Below, piece by piece: positions 6,498 to 13,979 of a stretch of 19,336 nucleotides of DNA (position 1 is the stretch's first letter; each line of letters starts with the position of its first letter). The DNA lies in assembly GCA_023387295.1 (NCBI GenBank), contig JAEWIG010000415.1, positions 1 through 19,336 on the forward strand. Reading direction: 5' to 3'. This stretch comes from Bacillota bacterium. Its GTDB lineage: Bacteria; Bacillota; Bacilli; Bacillales; Cytobacillaceae. Under the pieces are notes generated by a model. It worked only from the letters and a program-made list of their open reading frames with translations. It was not told the origin of the DNA and did not search any database. The translations under genes were made by a program, and so were the position numbers.

Positions 6498-7571
6498 ATG
6501 TCCATAAATAAAAAAACAACTATTGTTACTTCCGTCCTTTTGTCATCCATTTTTTTAGCTGGCTGTGGATTATTTGGAACTGGTGAAAAGGAGAAGAAAA
6601 TTGACCCACCTAAATCAGTGAACTATACCGATGAGGAAATGACATCTACAGATGGTTCTGAAGGGACGGACTTAGAACAATCAGGAAATGATGCTATTGC
6701 AGGTGCAGTTCAAACGGAGCTTTATTTAATTAATAAAGATGGCTATGTAGTTCCACAAACAATGGCTTTGCCATCAACAGAATCAGTAGCGACACAAGCA
6801 CTTGAATATTTAGTCAAAGATGGACTTATTACTGAAATGCTTCCTAATGGATTCCGCGCTGTTCTTCCAGCAGAGACAAAGCTATCAGTTGACATTAAAG
6901 ATAAGGTAGCTACAGTTAATTTTTCAAAGGAATTCAAGGATTATCAAGCAGAAGAGGAAATGAAAATATTACAGGCTGTAACATGGACACTGACACAATT
7001 TGATTCGGTTGAAAAAGTAAAGTTTCAATTAAACGGTTATGTGCTAGATAAAATGCCAGTAGCAGGGACGCCAATTGGAGAAGCCTTTAGTAGAAACAAT
7101 GGAATTAATATGGATACAACGGACGTTGTGGACTTAAGCAATACTAAGCCGGTTACTGTTTATTACTTAGGTGGAGAAGAAGGGTCCTATTATTATGTTC
7201 CTGTCACAAAACGGGTTTCAAATAGCGTGAATGATAATATTGAGGCTGCTGTAAATGAGCTTATTGAGGGTCCTAGCTATAATGCTAATCTTGAAAGTGA
7301 TTTCTTAGCTAACGTAGAGCTAGTTGAAAAACCAATTTTTGAAGATGGTAAAGTGATTTTAAACTTTAATGAGGCAGTTTTTAGTAGCTTTGAAGAAAAA
7401 ATTGTTTCTAGACATCTATTAAATGCGCTTGTTCTTTCTCTAACTGAGCAACAAGGGGTCGAAAGTGTTTCAGTTATGGTTAATGGGGAAGCTGAGCTTG
7501 TTGATGATAAGGGAGAGAAATTAACAGAACCAGTAACACGTCCGCAAAAAGTAAATACAGGTAGTTTTTAA
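6498..7571 (+). CDS. gerM: Germination (cortex hydrolysis) and sporulation lipoprotein GerM
   Basis: A 357-residue lipoprotein. The signal peptide has KK at residues 5-6, a hydrophobic core, and lipobox LAGC with the lipidated Cys at 23. A charged linker follows, then two copies of the GerMN domain (about residues 60-190 and 205-335), each with VNFSKEF / LNFNEAVF-like strands. In B. subtilis GerM is made under SigE control and is needed for engulfment-stage sporulation and cortex processing. ATG 6498 is chosen, since it has GGAGGG upstream and yields a proper signal peptide; an in-frame ATG at 6414 lies in the leader and has no such site. I could not place a convincing SigE promoter. Adjacency to racE/rph is as in B. 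subtilis apart from the recQ insertion. Confidence 0.95.
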   Translation: MSINKKTTIVTSVLLSSIFLAGCGLFGTGEKEKKIDPPKSVNYTDEEMTSTDGSEGTDLEQSGNDAIAGAVQTELYLINKDGYVVPQTMALPSTESVATQALEYLVKDGLITEMLPNGFRAVLPAETKLSVDIKDKVATVNFSKEFKDYQAEEEMKILQAVTWTLTQFDSVEKVKFQLNGYVLDKMPVAGTPIGEAFSRNNGINMDTTDVVDLSNTKPVTVYYLGGEEGSYYYVPVTKRVSNSVNDNIEAAVNELIEGPSYNANLESDFLANVELVEKPIFEDGKVILNFNEAVFSSFEEKIVSRHLLNALVLSLTEQQGVESVSVMVNGEAELVDDKGEKLTEPVTRPQKVNTGSF

Positions 7572-7610
7572 ACGGGCTGTTTTTGATATACTATATAGTG
7601 ACATTGAAAG

Positions 7611-7641
7611 AGGAGGCAAATACTTGCCTCTCTTCTTTATT
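7611..7641 (+). terminator. Probable intrinsic terminator after gerM
   Basis: GAGGCAA (7613-7619), loop ATAC, TTGCCTC (7624-7630), then the pyrimidine-rich tail TCTTCTTTATTT. The T tract is broken, so efficiency is uncertain. Confidence 0.65.
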
Positions 7642-7703
7642 TAAAAATTTATTTATTAGATGAGTGTTTAGCTTTTGCACTTTTCTAAAGGAGGAATCAG
7701 CTT

Positions 7704-8450
7704 ATGCGTGCAGATGGACGTAATGAACAGCAATTAAGACCCATACATATTGATACGAATTTTATAAAGCACCCGGAAGGATCTGTACTAATAAGTGTAG
7801 GAGATACAAAAGTAATTTGTACAGCTAGCATTGAGGAACGTGTACCTCCGTTTATGAGGGGAGAAGGAAAGGGCTGGATTACAGCTGAATATTCAATGCT
7901 ACCGAGAGCAACTGAGCAAAGAACGATTCGTGAATCTTCTAAAGGGAAGGTTTCTGGTCGAACAATGGAAATTCAACGCTTAATTGGTCGTGCACTTCGG
8001 GCGGTTGTCGATTTAGAAGCGCTTGGTGAAAGAACAATCTGGATTGATTGCGATGTTATCCAAGCGGATGGAGGCACAAGAACAGCCTCAATTACAGGTG
8101 CATTTGTTGCAATGGCTCATGCAATTGAAAAATTAAGTTCAACGAAGAAGCTTGCTAAATACCCACTGATTGATTTATTAGCTGCAACGAGTGTTGGTAT
8201 TTTAGAAAATAAAGAGGTTGTCGTAGATTTAAACTATATCGAGGATTCGAAAGCATTTGTTGATATGAATGTTGTGATGACAGGTAATGGAGAGTTTGTT
8301 GAATTACAGGGAACTGGGGAAGAGGCTACTTTCTCGTATAATGAGCTTCAAGAACTATTGAAAGCAGCGCAAGATGGTATCGCGGAAATTTTCGAAATTC
8401 AAAAAGAAGCACTGGGTGAAACGATAACGGGAAAAATAAATCAGAAATAA
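7704..8450 (+). CDS. rph: Ribonuclease PH
   Basis: A 248-residue phosphorolytic 3'-5' exoribonuclease that trims tRNA 3' ends, releasing nucleoside diphosphates; the active form is a hexamer. The whole protein is one RNase PH/PNPase fold. It starts MRADGRNEQQLRPI and contains RTMEIQRLIGRALRAVVD (about 93-110), the phosphate-site ADGGTRTAS (about 122-130) and VDLNYIEDSKAFVDMNVV with conserved acidic residues (about 176-193). The ATG follows AAAGGAGG by about 9 bases. It leads a likely three-gene operon with rdgB and ysnB, in the order I recall from B. subtilis. Confidence 0.97.
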   Translation: MRADGRNEQQLRPIHIDTNFIKHPEGSVLISVGDTKVICTASIEERVPPFMRGEGKGWITAEYSMLPRATEQRTIRESSKGKVSGRTMEIQRLIGRALRAVVDLEALGERTIWIDCDVIQADGGTRTASITGAFVAMAHAIEKLSSTKKLAKYPLIDLLAATSVGILENKEVVVDLNYIEDSKAFVDMNVVMTGNGEFVELQGTGEEATFSYNELQELLKAAQDGIAEIFEIQKEALGETITGKINQK

Positions 8451-8502
8451 TTTGCTTTAACAAATACACATCGAGGCGAATTTAAAAAGGGAAGGTATGA
8501 AT

Positions 8503-9111
8503 ATGCAGGAAGTCATTATTGCAACGAAAAACCGTGGGAAAGCAAGGGAATTCGAGCATTTATTTAAGAAGTTTGGATATGAGGTAAAAACATTATTAGA
8601 TTTTCCTGAAATAGAGGATGTAGAGGAAACAGGAACAACATTTGAGGAAAACGCAATTTTAAAAGCAGAATCTATCTCCAAAGCGTTAAATCGGATCGTG
8701 ATAGGAGACGACTCTGGATTAGTAGTCGATGCCTTAGATGGCAGACCAGGAATTTTTTCTGCTAGATACGCAGGAGAAGATAAGGATGACGAGGCTAATT
8801 TACAAAAAGTATTGAAAGAGCTACAAGATGTTCCTGAAGCGAAGAGACAGGCGCGCTTTTACTGTGCGTTAGCTGTTGCATCGCCAGAGAAGGAGACATT
8901 CACTGTTGCTGGAACATGCGAGGGCATCATTTTGCGAGAAAAGAGAGGGTCTTTTGGATTTGGCTATGATCCTATTTTCTTTGTAACGGAAAAAAATAAA
9001 GCAATGGCGGAATTAGCACCTGACGAGAAATCCCAAATTAGCCATCGTGCAAGAGCATTAATAAAATTAGAAGATGAGCTCCCAACTTTACTTTCGGGAG
9101 CCATAAAATGA
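8503..9111 (+). CDS. rdgB: Non-canonical purine NTP pyrophosphatase (RdgB/HAM1, ITPase)
   Basis: A 202-residue enzyme that hydrolyses (d)ITP and XTP to monophosphates, keeping deaminated purines out of nucleic acid. Motifs: IIATKNRGK at the N-terminus (substrate loop), TTFEENAILKA (about 45-55), DDSGLVVDALDGRPGIFSAR (about 70-89, catalytic Asp and purine contacts), GFGYDPIF (about 152-159) and SHRARAL near the end. ATG 8503 is preferred over ATG 8497 because GGGAAGG ends only one base before the earlier start; 8497 would add two residues. It overlaps ysnB by four bases (ATGA). Equivalent to B. subtilis ysnA. Confidence 0.95.
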   Translation: MQEVIIATKNRGKAREFEHLFKKFGYEVKTLLDFPEIEDVEETGTTFEENAILKAESISKALNRIVIGDDSGLVVDALDGRPGIFSARYAGEDKDDEANLQKVLKELQDVPEAKRQARFYCALAVASPEKETFTVAGTCEGIILREKRGSFGFGYDPIFFVTEKNKAMAELAPDEKSQISHRARALIKLEDELPTLLSGAIK

Positions 9112-9626
9112 TGAAAATATTAATTGTCAGTGACAGTCATGGTTTAAAGACTGAGCTACAAATAATAAAACAAAAGCATGAACATGAAGTAGACTTAATG
9201 ATCCATTGTGGCGACTCAGAGCTTTCTGAGATTGATCCATGTTTAGGTGGCTATTCTGTCGTACGTGGGAATTGTGATTTTGAAGGAAATTTTCCAGAGG
9301 AAATCGTTAAAGAAATAGGCGATATACGTATTTATATTACACACGGACATAGGCATTCGGTAAAGTCTACAATATTAAATCTTTCCTACCGAGCAAGGGA
9401 AATGAACGCGAATATTGTTTGTTTTGGTCATTCCCATTTCCTTGGAGCTGAAATGATTGATGAAATTTTATTCATTAATCCAGGAAGTATACGGTTGCCT
9501 AGAGGTCGTTCAGAAAAAACATATGTCATATTATCGATTGTAGATAATGAATGGATCGTCAAGGTTTATGATTTACAAGGTGGAGAATTAGCGGAATTAA
9601 CGCAGAAATTCCCCCTTCACAAATAG
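9108..9626 (+). CDS. ysnB: YfcE/MJ0936-type metallophosphoesterase
   Basis: A 172-residue protein with the full metal-binding set of the calcineurin-like phosphoesterases: DSHG (about 9-12), HCGDSE (about 34-39), GNCDF (about 55-59), THGHRH (about 79-84) and GHSH (about 107-110). These ligate two metal ions. Relatives hydrolyse phosphodiesters in vitro, but the cell substrate is unknown. GGGAG at 9096-9100 lies 7 bases before ATG 9108, and the start overlaps the rdgB stop, so the two are translationally coupled. Equivalent to B. subtilis ysnB. Confidence 0.92.
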   Translation: MMKILIVSDSHGLKTELQIIKQKHEHEVDLMIHCGDSELSEIDPCLGGYSVVRGNCDFEGNFPEEIVKEIGDIRIYITHGHRHSVKSTILNLSYRAREMNANIVCFGHSHFLGAEMIDEILFINPGSIRLPRGRSEKTYVILSIVDNEWIVKVYDLQGGELAELTQKFPLHK

Positions 9627-9646
9627 GAGAAACTGGCATAAACTAG

Positions 9647-9673
9647 TTAGAGGGAGACAAATGCTCCCTCTAA
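9647..9673 (+). other. Perfect 10-bp hairpin after ysnB, without T tract
   Basis: TTAGAGGGAG (9647-9656) and CTCCCTCTAA (9664-9673) pair completely over a 7-base loop. AAAAA rather than T follows, so it is not a standard intrinsic terminator on the plus strand. It may stabilise the 3' end of the rph-rdgB-ysnB message. Confidence 0.6.
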
Positions 9674-9691
9674 AAAAGTTATGATTTGATG

Positions 9692-9720
9692 TTGACTTTT
9701 GAACATTAGCCTAATATAAT
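9692..9720 (+). promoter_or_regulatory. SigA promoter of the tRNA-Arg gene
   Basis: TTGACT (9692-9697) and a perfect TATAAT (9715-9720) with a 17-bp spacer. Transcription should begin at about 9727, 15 bases before the tRNA. Confidence 0.88.
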
Positions 9721-9741
9721 AAAACTTGTCTTTAATAACTT

Positions 9742-9815
<74 letters not shown>

Positions 9816-9830
9816 TCAGAAAACTTGACG

Positions 9831-9878
9831 AAAAAGCAGCATTAATTGTTCGTAATAACAATTAATGCTGCTTTTTTA
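9831..9878 (+). terminator. Strong intrinsic terminator after tRNA-Arg, possibly bidirectional
   Basis: GCAGCATTAATTGTT (9836-9850) pairs perfectly with AACAATTAATGCTGC (9857-9871) over a 6-base loop. Five A before and six T after extend the stem and give T tracts on both strands. Confidence 0.95.
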
Positions 9879-9966
9879 TTTGTAAAACTAAATCGTCGTC
9901 AGTTTCTTTGAACAAGCCTTGATGTACGAAGTAATCACCAGCGTAGAGAAATGAAGATGACGCCAT
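9862..9966 (-). CDS. Possible 34-residue small protein (doubtful)
   Basis: On the minus strand ATG (9964-9966) opens a frame of 34 codons ending at TAA (9862-9864), inside the tRNA terminator hairpin. The product begins MASSSFLYAGDYFVHQGLFK and ends KKQH, a composition that looks protein-like. But no good ribosome site precedes the ATG and a stop lies directly before it. It could be a real small gene, a remnant of a longer one, or chance. Nothing else is seen between 9879 and 10136, which is AT-rich. Confidence 0.2.
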   Translation of the reverse strand: MASSSFLYAGDYFVHQGLFKETDDDLVLQIKKQH

Positions 9967-10136
9967 TTACATTCTGGCTTATCATCAGAGACACATGCTT
10001 GTTTTTTGTTGAAAAAAATTCACAAATTAACAAAATGAACAAAGAATAAGAAACTTATACATTCGTTAAGAAAAAAGAATAAACTTATCAATGATTTGAA
10101 AATATTTTTTATTTTATAAATGTGAATAAACCAACA

Positions 10137-10152
10137 ATGAAAACGGATACAA
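10137..10152 (+). promoter_or_regulatory. CcpA cre site of the ilv-leu operon
   Basis: ATGAAAACGGATACAA fits the cre consensus WTGNAANCGNWWNCAW at every position. Its centre lies about 87 bases before the predicted transcription start. In B. subtilis CcpA activates ilv-leu from a cre at a similar distance, so the same role is likely. Confidence 0.72.
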
Positions 10153-10169
10153 TCAATCAGATTACTTTA

Positions 10170-10184
10170 AATGTTCGAAAAATT
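10170..10184 (+). promoter_or_regulatory. Candidate CodY box upstream of the ilv promoter
   Basis: AATGTTCGAAAAATT matches 12 of 15 positions of AATTTTCWGAAAATT and lies just upstream of the -35. A weaker candidate, AATATTCAGTAAACA at 10247-10261 (11 of 15), lies just after the start point. CodY represses this operon in B. subtilis. In AT-rich DNA such matches can arise by chance. Confidence 0.35.
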
Positions 10185-10196
10185 AATAAAAGGGTG

Positions 10197-10225
10197 TTGA
10201 CGATTCGAGAAAATGAGCGTAAGAT
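10197..10225 (+). promoter_or_regulatory. SigA promoter of the ilv-leu operon
   Basis: TTGACG (10197-10202), 17-bp spacer, TAAGAT (10220-10225). Predicted start about 10232, giving a leader of roughly 450 bases before ilvB. That is close to the long leader known in B. subtilis. Confidence 0.65.
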
Positions 10226-10349
10226 AGTCCTCAATATAAGGAGTTAAATATTCAGTAAACATATAATTTTTGCTTTAGGTTTACAAAATATCTTATTATT
10301 TTTTTTATAATAATTTTATCGGTTTAAAGTATTAAAAAATAAATTATTT

Positions 10350-10643
10350 AAAAACGAAGAAGAGGATAAGTAGTTTTATGCTTAGAAATTTTCAGAGAGC
10401 CGGGGGAGCTGGGAGCCGGTAATTTCACATAAAATGAACTCACCTCAGAGTGCTAGCTTGAAAGATTTTTGTCAATTAGAGCTAGTCGGGTGCACATCAC
10501 CCGTTATCAAAACGAACAGGAAACTGTTCATAAGTGCATGCGATTTTTGCGTGAATTTAGGGTGGTACCGTGGAACAGGTGATCAAGCCTTTTCATCCCT
10601 TATAGCCTAATATATAGGTTTATGAGGGATGGAAAGGCTTTTT
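10350..10643 (+). promoter_or_regulatory. T-box riboswitch, Leu specifier, with terminator
   Basis: Stem I begins at GAAGAAGAGGATAAGTAG (about 10356) and includes AGAGAGCCGG and GGGAGCCGG. The specifier loop reads GAACTCACC, so the specifier is CTC (10439-10441), a leucine codon. The T-box proper is AGGGTGGTACCGTGG (10559-10573), whose TGG pairs with the CCA end of uncharged tRNA. The terminator is AGCCTTTTCATCCCT (10586-10600) with AGGGATGGAAAGGCT (10625-10639) and a short T tract. Uncharged tRNA-Leu should favour the antiterminator and allow transcription of the operon. Confidence 0.93.
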
Positions 10644-10685
10644 ATATTGCAAAAATAAAGGGAAAAAAGAGGAGGTTTAATACAA

Positions 10686-12404
10686 ATGTTGCAGGAAGCT
10701 GCCGTAACAGACTCGAAAGCACAAAGTGAAAATCTTACTGGTGCCGATCTGTTATTAGAAGCGTTGAAGAGGGAAGAGGTAGAAGTCATTTTTGGATATC
10801 CGGGTGGTGCTGTTTTACCGATTTATGACAAATTATACGATTCAAAAATTCTTCACGTGTTGCCGAGACATGAGCAAGGAGGAATTCACGCTGCGGAAGG
10901 ATATGCGAGAATTTCTGGTAAGCCTGGAGTTGTTATTGCTACGTCTGGTCCAGGTGCGACGAATATTGTTACAGGTCTCACAGACGCAATGATGGATTCT
11001 CTTCCACTCGTCGTATTTACAGGTCAGGTTGCAACGGGAGTAATTGGGACAGATGCTTTCCAAGAAGCGGATATACTTGGTATTACAACTCCGATAACAA
11101 AATATAACTATCAAATTCGGAATATTGAAGATATTCCTAGAATTGTGAAAGAAGCCTTTTATATTGCTACAAGTGGAAGACCAGGTCCAGTTTTAATCGA
11201 TGTTCCAAAGGATATTGCAGCTTCGACTGTAACGGAAACTCCAAAGGAACAAGAAATTCATTTACCTGGCTACCAACCAACCATTCAGCCAAACTACCTG
11301 CAGATTCGCAAGTTAACGGAGGCTGTGAGCAGAGCAAAGAAACCGGTTATTCTGGCAGGTGCAGGAGTACTACATGCTAAAGCGGCTGAAGAGCTAAAAG
11401 CTTATGCGGAACAACAGCAAATTCCAGTAATACACACATTACTTGGTTTGGGAGGATTTCCTGCTGACCATAAATTATTCGTAGGGTTGGCAGGGATGCA
11501 CGGCTGTTACACAGCAAATATGGGTTTAAGTGAATGTGACTTGCTTATCAATTTCGGAGCAAGATTTGATGACCGCCTAACAGGAAATTTACAACATTTT
11601 GCTCCATGTGCAACAGTTGCTCATATCGATATTGACCCAGCTGAAATTGGGAAAAATGTTCAGACTGAAATCCCAATTGTCGCGGATGCTAAGGAAGCAT
11701 TAACTGCACTTTTACAACAGGAAGGGAAGCCGCCAGCACATAAGGAGTGGCTTGAGCAAATTCAAAAGTGGCAGGAAGAATATCCATACTATTATGGTGA
11801 GTCCTCTGTCTTAAAGCCACAAAAAGTAATGGAAATGCTCTATGAAAAGTCAAAGGGCGAGGCAATTGTTGTCACCGACGTCGGTCAGCACCAAATGTGG
11901 GCCGCACAGTATTATCAATTCAAAAAGGCAGATAGATGGGTAACTTCAGGAGGTTTAGGAACAATGGGCTTCGGACTTCCAGCAAGTATCGGAGCACAGT
12001 TTGCAGACCGAGAAGCATGTGTCATTGCTGTACTAGGAGATGCTGGTTTTCAAATGTCAACACAAGAGCTTTCTATCATCCAGGAATACAATCTTCCGAT
12101 CAAAATTGCGATTTTCAATAACAATGCACTTGGAATGGTAAGACAATGGCAGGAGATTTTCTACGATTCTAGATTTTCTCATAGTAAACCGTCCACTCAG
12201 CCTTCATTTGTAAAGCTTGCTGAAGCGTATGGAATAAAAGGATATGTAATCAAAACGTCAGAAGAGGCAGAAACGATTTTGGATGAAGTAATGAATAGCA
12301 ATGAACCAGTGCTGTTAGATTTTAGAATTGATCCTGATGAAAACGTCTATCCAATGATTGCACCTGGCAAAGGATTACATGAAATGGTAGGTGCTAAGCC
12401 TTGA
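10686..12404 (+). CDS. ilvB: Acetolactate synthase, large (catalytic) subunit
   Basis: A 572-residue TPP enzyme, first in the valine, leucine and isoleucine pathway: two pyruvates to acetolactate, or pyruvate plus 2-oxobutyrate to acetohydroxybutyrate. The N-terminal TPP domain has GYPGGAVLPIYD and RHEQGGIHAAEGYAR with catalytic Glu63; the middle domain binds FAD; the C-terminal TPP domain has the Mg/TPP motif GDAGFQMS... with NNNALGMVRQWQ. Length matches B. subtilis IlvB. The ATG follows AGAGGAGG by 8-9 bases. The stop overlaps the ilvH TTG (TTGA), so the two subunits are translationally coupled. It is first in the operon after the Leu T-box. Confidence 0.98.
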   Translation: MLQEAAVTDSKAQSENLTGADLLLEALKREEVEVIFGYPGGAVLPIYDKLYDSKILHVLPRHEQGGIHAAEGYARISGKPGVVIATSGPGATNIVTGLTDAMMDSLPLVVFTGQVATGVIGTDAFQEADILGITTPITKYNYQIRNIEDIPRIVKEAFYIATSGRPGPVLIDVPKDIAASTVTETPKEQEIHLPGYQPTIQPNYLQIRKLTEAVSRAKKPVILAGAGVLHAKAAEELKAYAEQQQIPVIHTLLGLGGFPADHKLFVGLAGMHGCYTANMGLSECDLLINFGARFDDRLTGNLQHFAPCATVAHIDIDPAEIGKNVQTEIPIVADAKEALTALLQQEGKPPAHKEWLEQIQKWQEEYPYYYGESSVLKPQKVMEMLYEKSKGEAIVVTDVGQHQMWAAQYYQFKKADRWVTSGGLGTMGFGLPASIGAQFADREACVIAVLGDAGFQMSTQELSIIQEYNLPIKIAIFNNNALGMVRQWQEIFYDSRFSHSKPSTQPSFVKLAEAYGIKGYVIKTSEEAETILDEVMNSNEPVLLDFRIDPDENVYPMIAPGKGLHEMVGAKP

Positions 12405-12919
12405 AAAGAATCATCTGCATGACAGTCATAAATAGCCCTGGTGTTTTAAATAGAATTACAAATCTATTTTCTAAACGCAATTACAATATTGAAAGTATTT
12501 CTGTTGGCTTAACTGAACAAGAGGGAATTTCAAGAATTACATGTGTTGCTCATGTTGAAAGCGACAGGGATATTGAACAAATTACAAAACAACTGAACAA
12601 ACAAATTGATGTTCTAAAAGTTGTGGATATTAGTGACCAAGCCATCGTCGCTCGTGAACTAGCCTTAATCAAGGTACCGACGACTTCTCAAACAAGAAAT
12701 GAAATTTACTCACTAATCGAGCCATTTCGTGCCACTGTCATCGATGTGAGCAAAGACAGCCTTGTTATTCAATTAACGGGAGAGTCAGATAAAATTGAAG
12801 CATTTATCGAACTAATCAAGCCTTATGGTATTAAAGAGCTAGCGAGAACGGGAGTAACAGCATTCCCACGCGGTACACAGCGCACCGCTAGCCAACAAAA
12901 ACCATATTCAATTGTTTAA
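12401..12919 (+). CDS. ilvH: Acetolactate synthase, small (regulatory) subunit
   Basis: A 172-residue protein that activates IlvB and confers feedback inhibition by valine. An N-terminal ACT domain (residues about 3-77: VINSPGVLNRITNLFSKRNYNIESIS) is followed by the second ACT-like domain typical of the family (KVPTTSQTRNEIYSLIEPFRA onward). The TTG start overlaps the ilvB stop, with AGGTG about 8 bases upstream. Length equals that of the B. subtilis protein as I recall it. Often named ilvN elsewhere. Confidence 0.96.
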   Translation: MKRIICMTVINSPGVLNRITNLFSKRNYNIESISVGLTEQEGISRITCVAHVESDRDIEQITKQLNKQIDVLKVVDISDQAIVARELALIKVPTTSQTRNEIYSLIEPFRATVIDVSKDSLVIQLTGESDKIEAFIELIKPYGIKELARTGVTAFPRGTQRTASQQKPYSIV

Positions 12920-12956
12920 AAAATAAAAAAAGATAAATAGAGAGGGAGAAATAAAA

Positions 12957-13979
12957 ATGGCGAAAATGTATTATAACGGAGATGCAAATGCAGCATATTT
13001 AAACGGGAAAAAAGTAGCGGTAATTGGTTATGGATCACAAGGTCATGCTCATGCACAAAACATGAGAGATAGCGGTGTGGAAGTTGTTATCGGCTTAAGA
13101 AAAGGAAAGTCTTGGGATAAAGCAGTAGAAGATGGCTTCCAAGTTTACTCAGTAGACGAAGCAACTGCTCAGGCAGATGTTGTCATGATTCTATTACCGG
13201 ATGAGCTCCAGCCGAAAGTATATAATGAAGAAATTGCACCAAATTTAACGAATCAAGCACTAATGTTCGCTCATGGATTCAATATTCATTTCAGTCAAAT
13301 CGTACCTCCAAATGATTGTGATGTACTTCTTGTAGCTCCTAAAGGACCGGGTCATCTTGTAAGAAGAACATACGAGCAGGATGCAGGTGTTCCAGCATTA
13401 TTTGCTATCTATCAGGATGTAACAGGTGAAGCAAAAGAACTAGCGTTAGCATATGCAAGAGCAATTGGCTCATTAAGAGCTGGTGCGTTAGAAACAACAT
13501 TCAAAGAAGAAACAGAAACAGATTTATTCGGTGAACAAGCAGTTCTTTGCGGAGGCTTAACATCGCTAGTTAAAGCAGGGTTTGAAACATTAGTAGAAGC
13601 AGGCTACCAGCCAGAATTAGCCTACTTTGAATGCTTACATGAACTGAAACTAATTGTGGATCTAATGTATGAAGGTGGACTTGAAGGAATGCGCTATTCT
13701 ATTTCTGATACAGCTCAATGGGGAGATTTCGTAAGTGGTCCTCGTGTTGTAGATGGAAGAGTAAAGGAAGAAATGAGAGCCATTCTAAAAGATATTCAAG
13801 ATGGAGAATTTGCAAAAGGCTGGATTCTAGAAAACCAAGCAAACCGTCCTGTATTCAATGCAATTAATAATCGAGAAAATGTGCATCAAATTGAGCAGGT
13901 TGGTAGAGAGCTTCGAAAAATGATGCCGTTTGTCAACAGTGAGAAGAAGAAAGAAGTTGTTGCAAGTGCAAAAAATTAA
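12957..13979 (+). CDS. ilvC: Ketol-acid reductoisomerase (NADP-dependent, class I)
   Basis: A 340-residue enzyme that rearranges and reduces acetolactate or acetohydroxybutyrate to the dihydroxy acid, using Mg and NADPH. The Rossmann domain has VIGYGSQGHAHAQN (about residues 22-35); the next strand ends in GLRKGKSW, where Arg and Ser contact the NADPH phosphate. The KARI knotted domain has ETDLFGEQAVLCGG with metal-binding Asp and Glu (about 189-202) and later Glu residues. The short class I length fits. GAGGGAG precedes the ATG. The 3' end overlaps leuA. Confidence 0.98.
   Translation: MAKMYYNGDANAAYLNGKKVAVIGYGSQGHAHAQNMRDSGVEVVIGLRKGKSWDKAVEDGFQVYSVDEATAQADVVMILLPDELQPKVYNEEIAPNLTNQALMFAHGFNIHFSQIVPPNDCDVLLVAPKGPGHLVRRTYEQDAGVPALFAIYQDVTGEAKELALAYARAIGSLRAGALETTFKEETETDLFGEQAVLCGGLTSLVKAGFETLVEAGYQPELAYFECLHELKLIVDLMYEGGLEGMRYSISDTAQWGDFVSGPRVVDGRVKEEMRAILKDIQDGEFAKGWILENQANRPVFNAINNRENVHQIEQVGRELRKMMPFVNSEKKKEVVASAKN

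Noticed and set aside
10388..10402. CodY-like AATTTTCAGA in the ilv leader
   Set aside because: It is part of stem I of the T-box, whose sequence is constrained by RNA structure; 11 of 15 matches is not enough.
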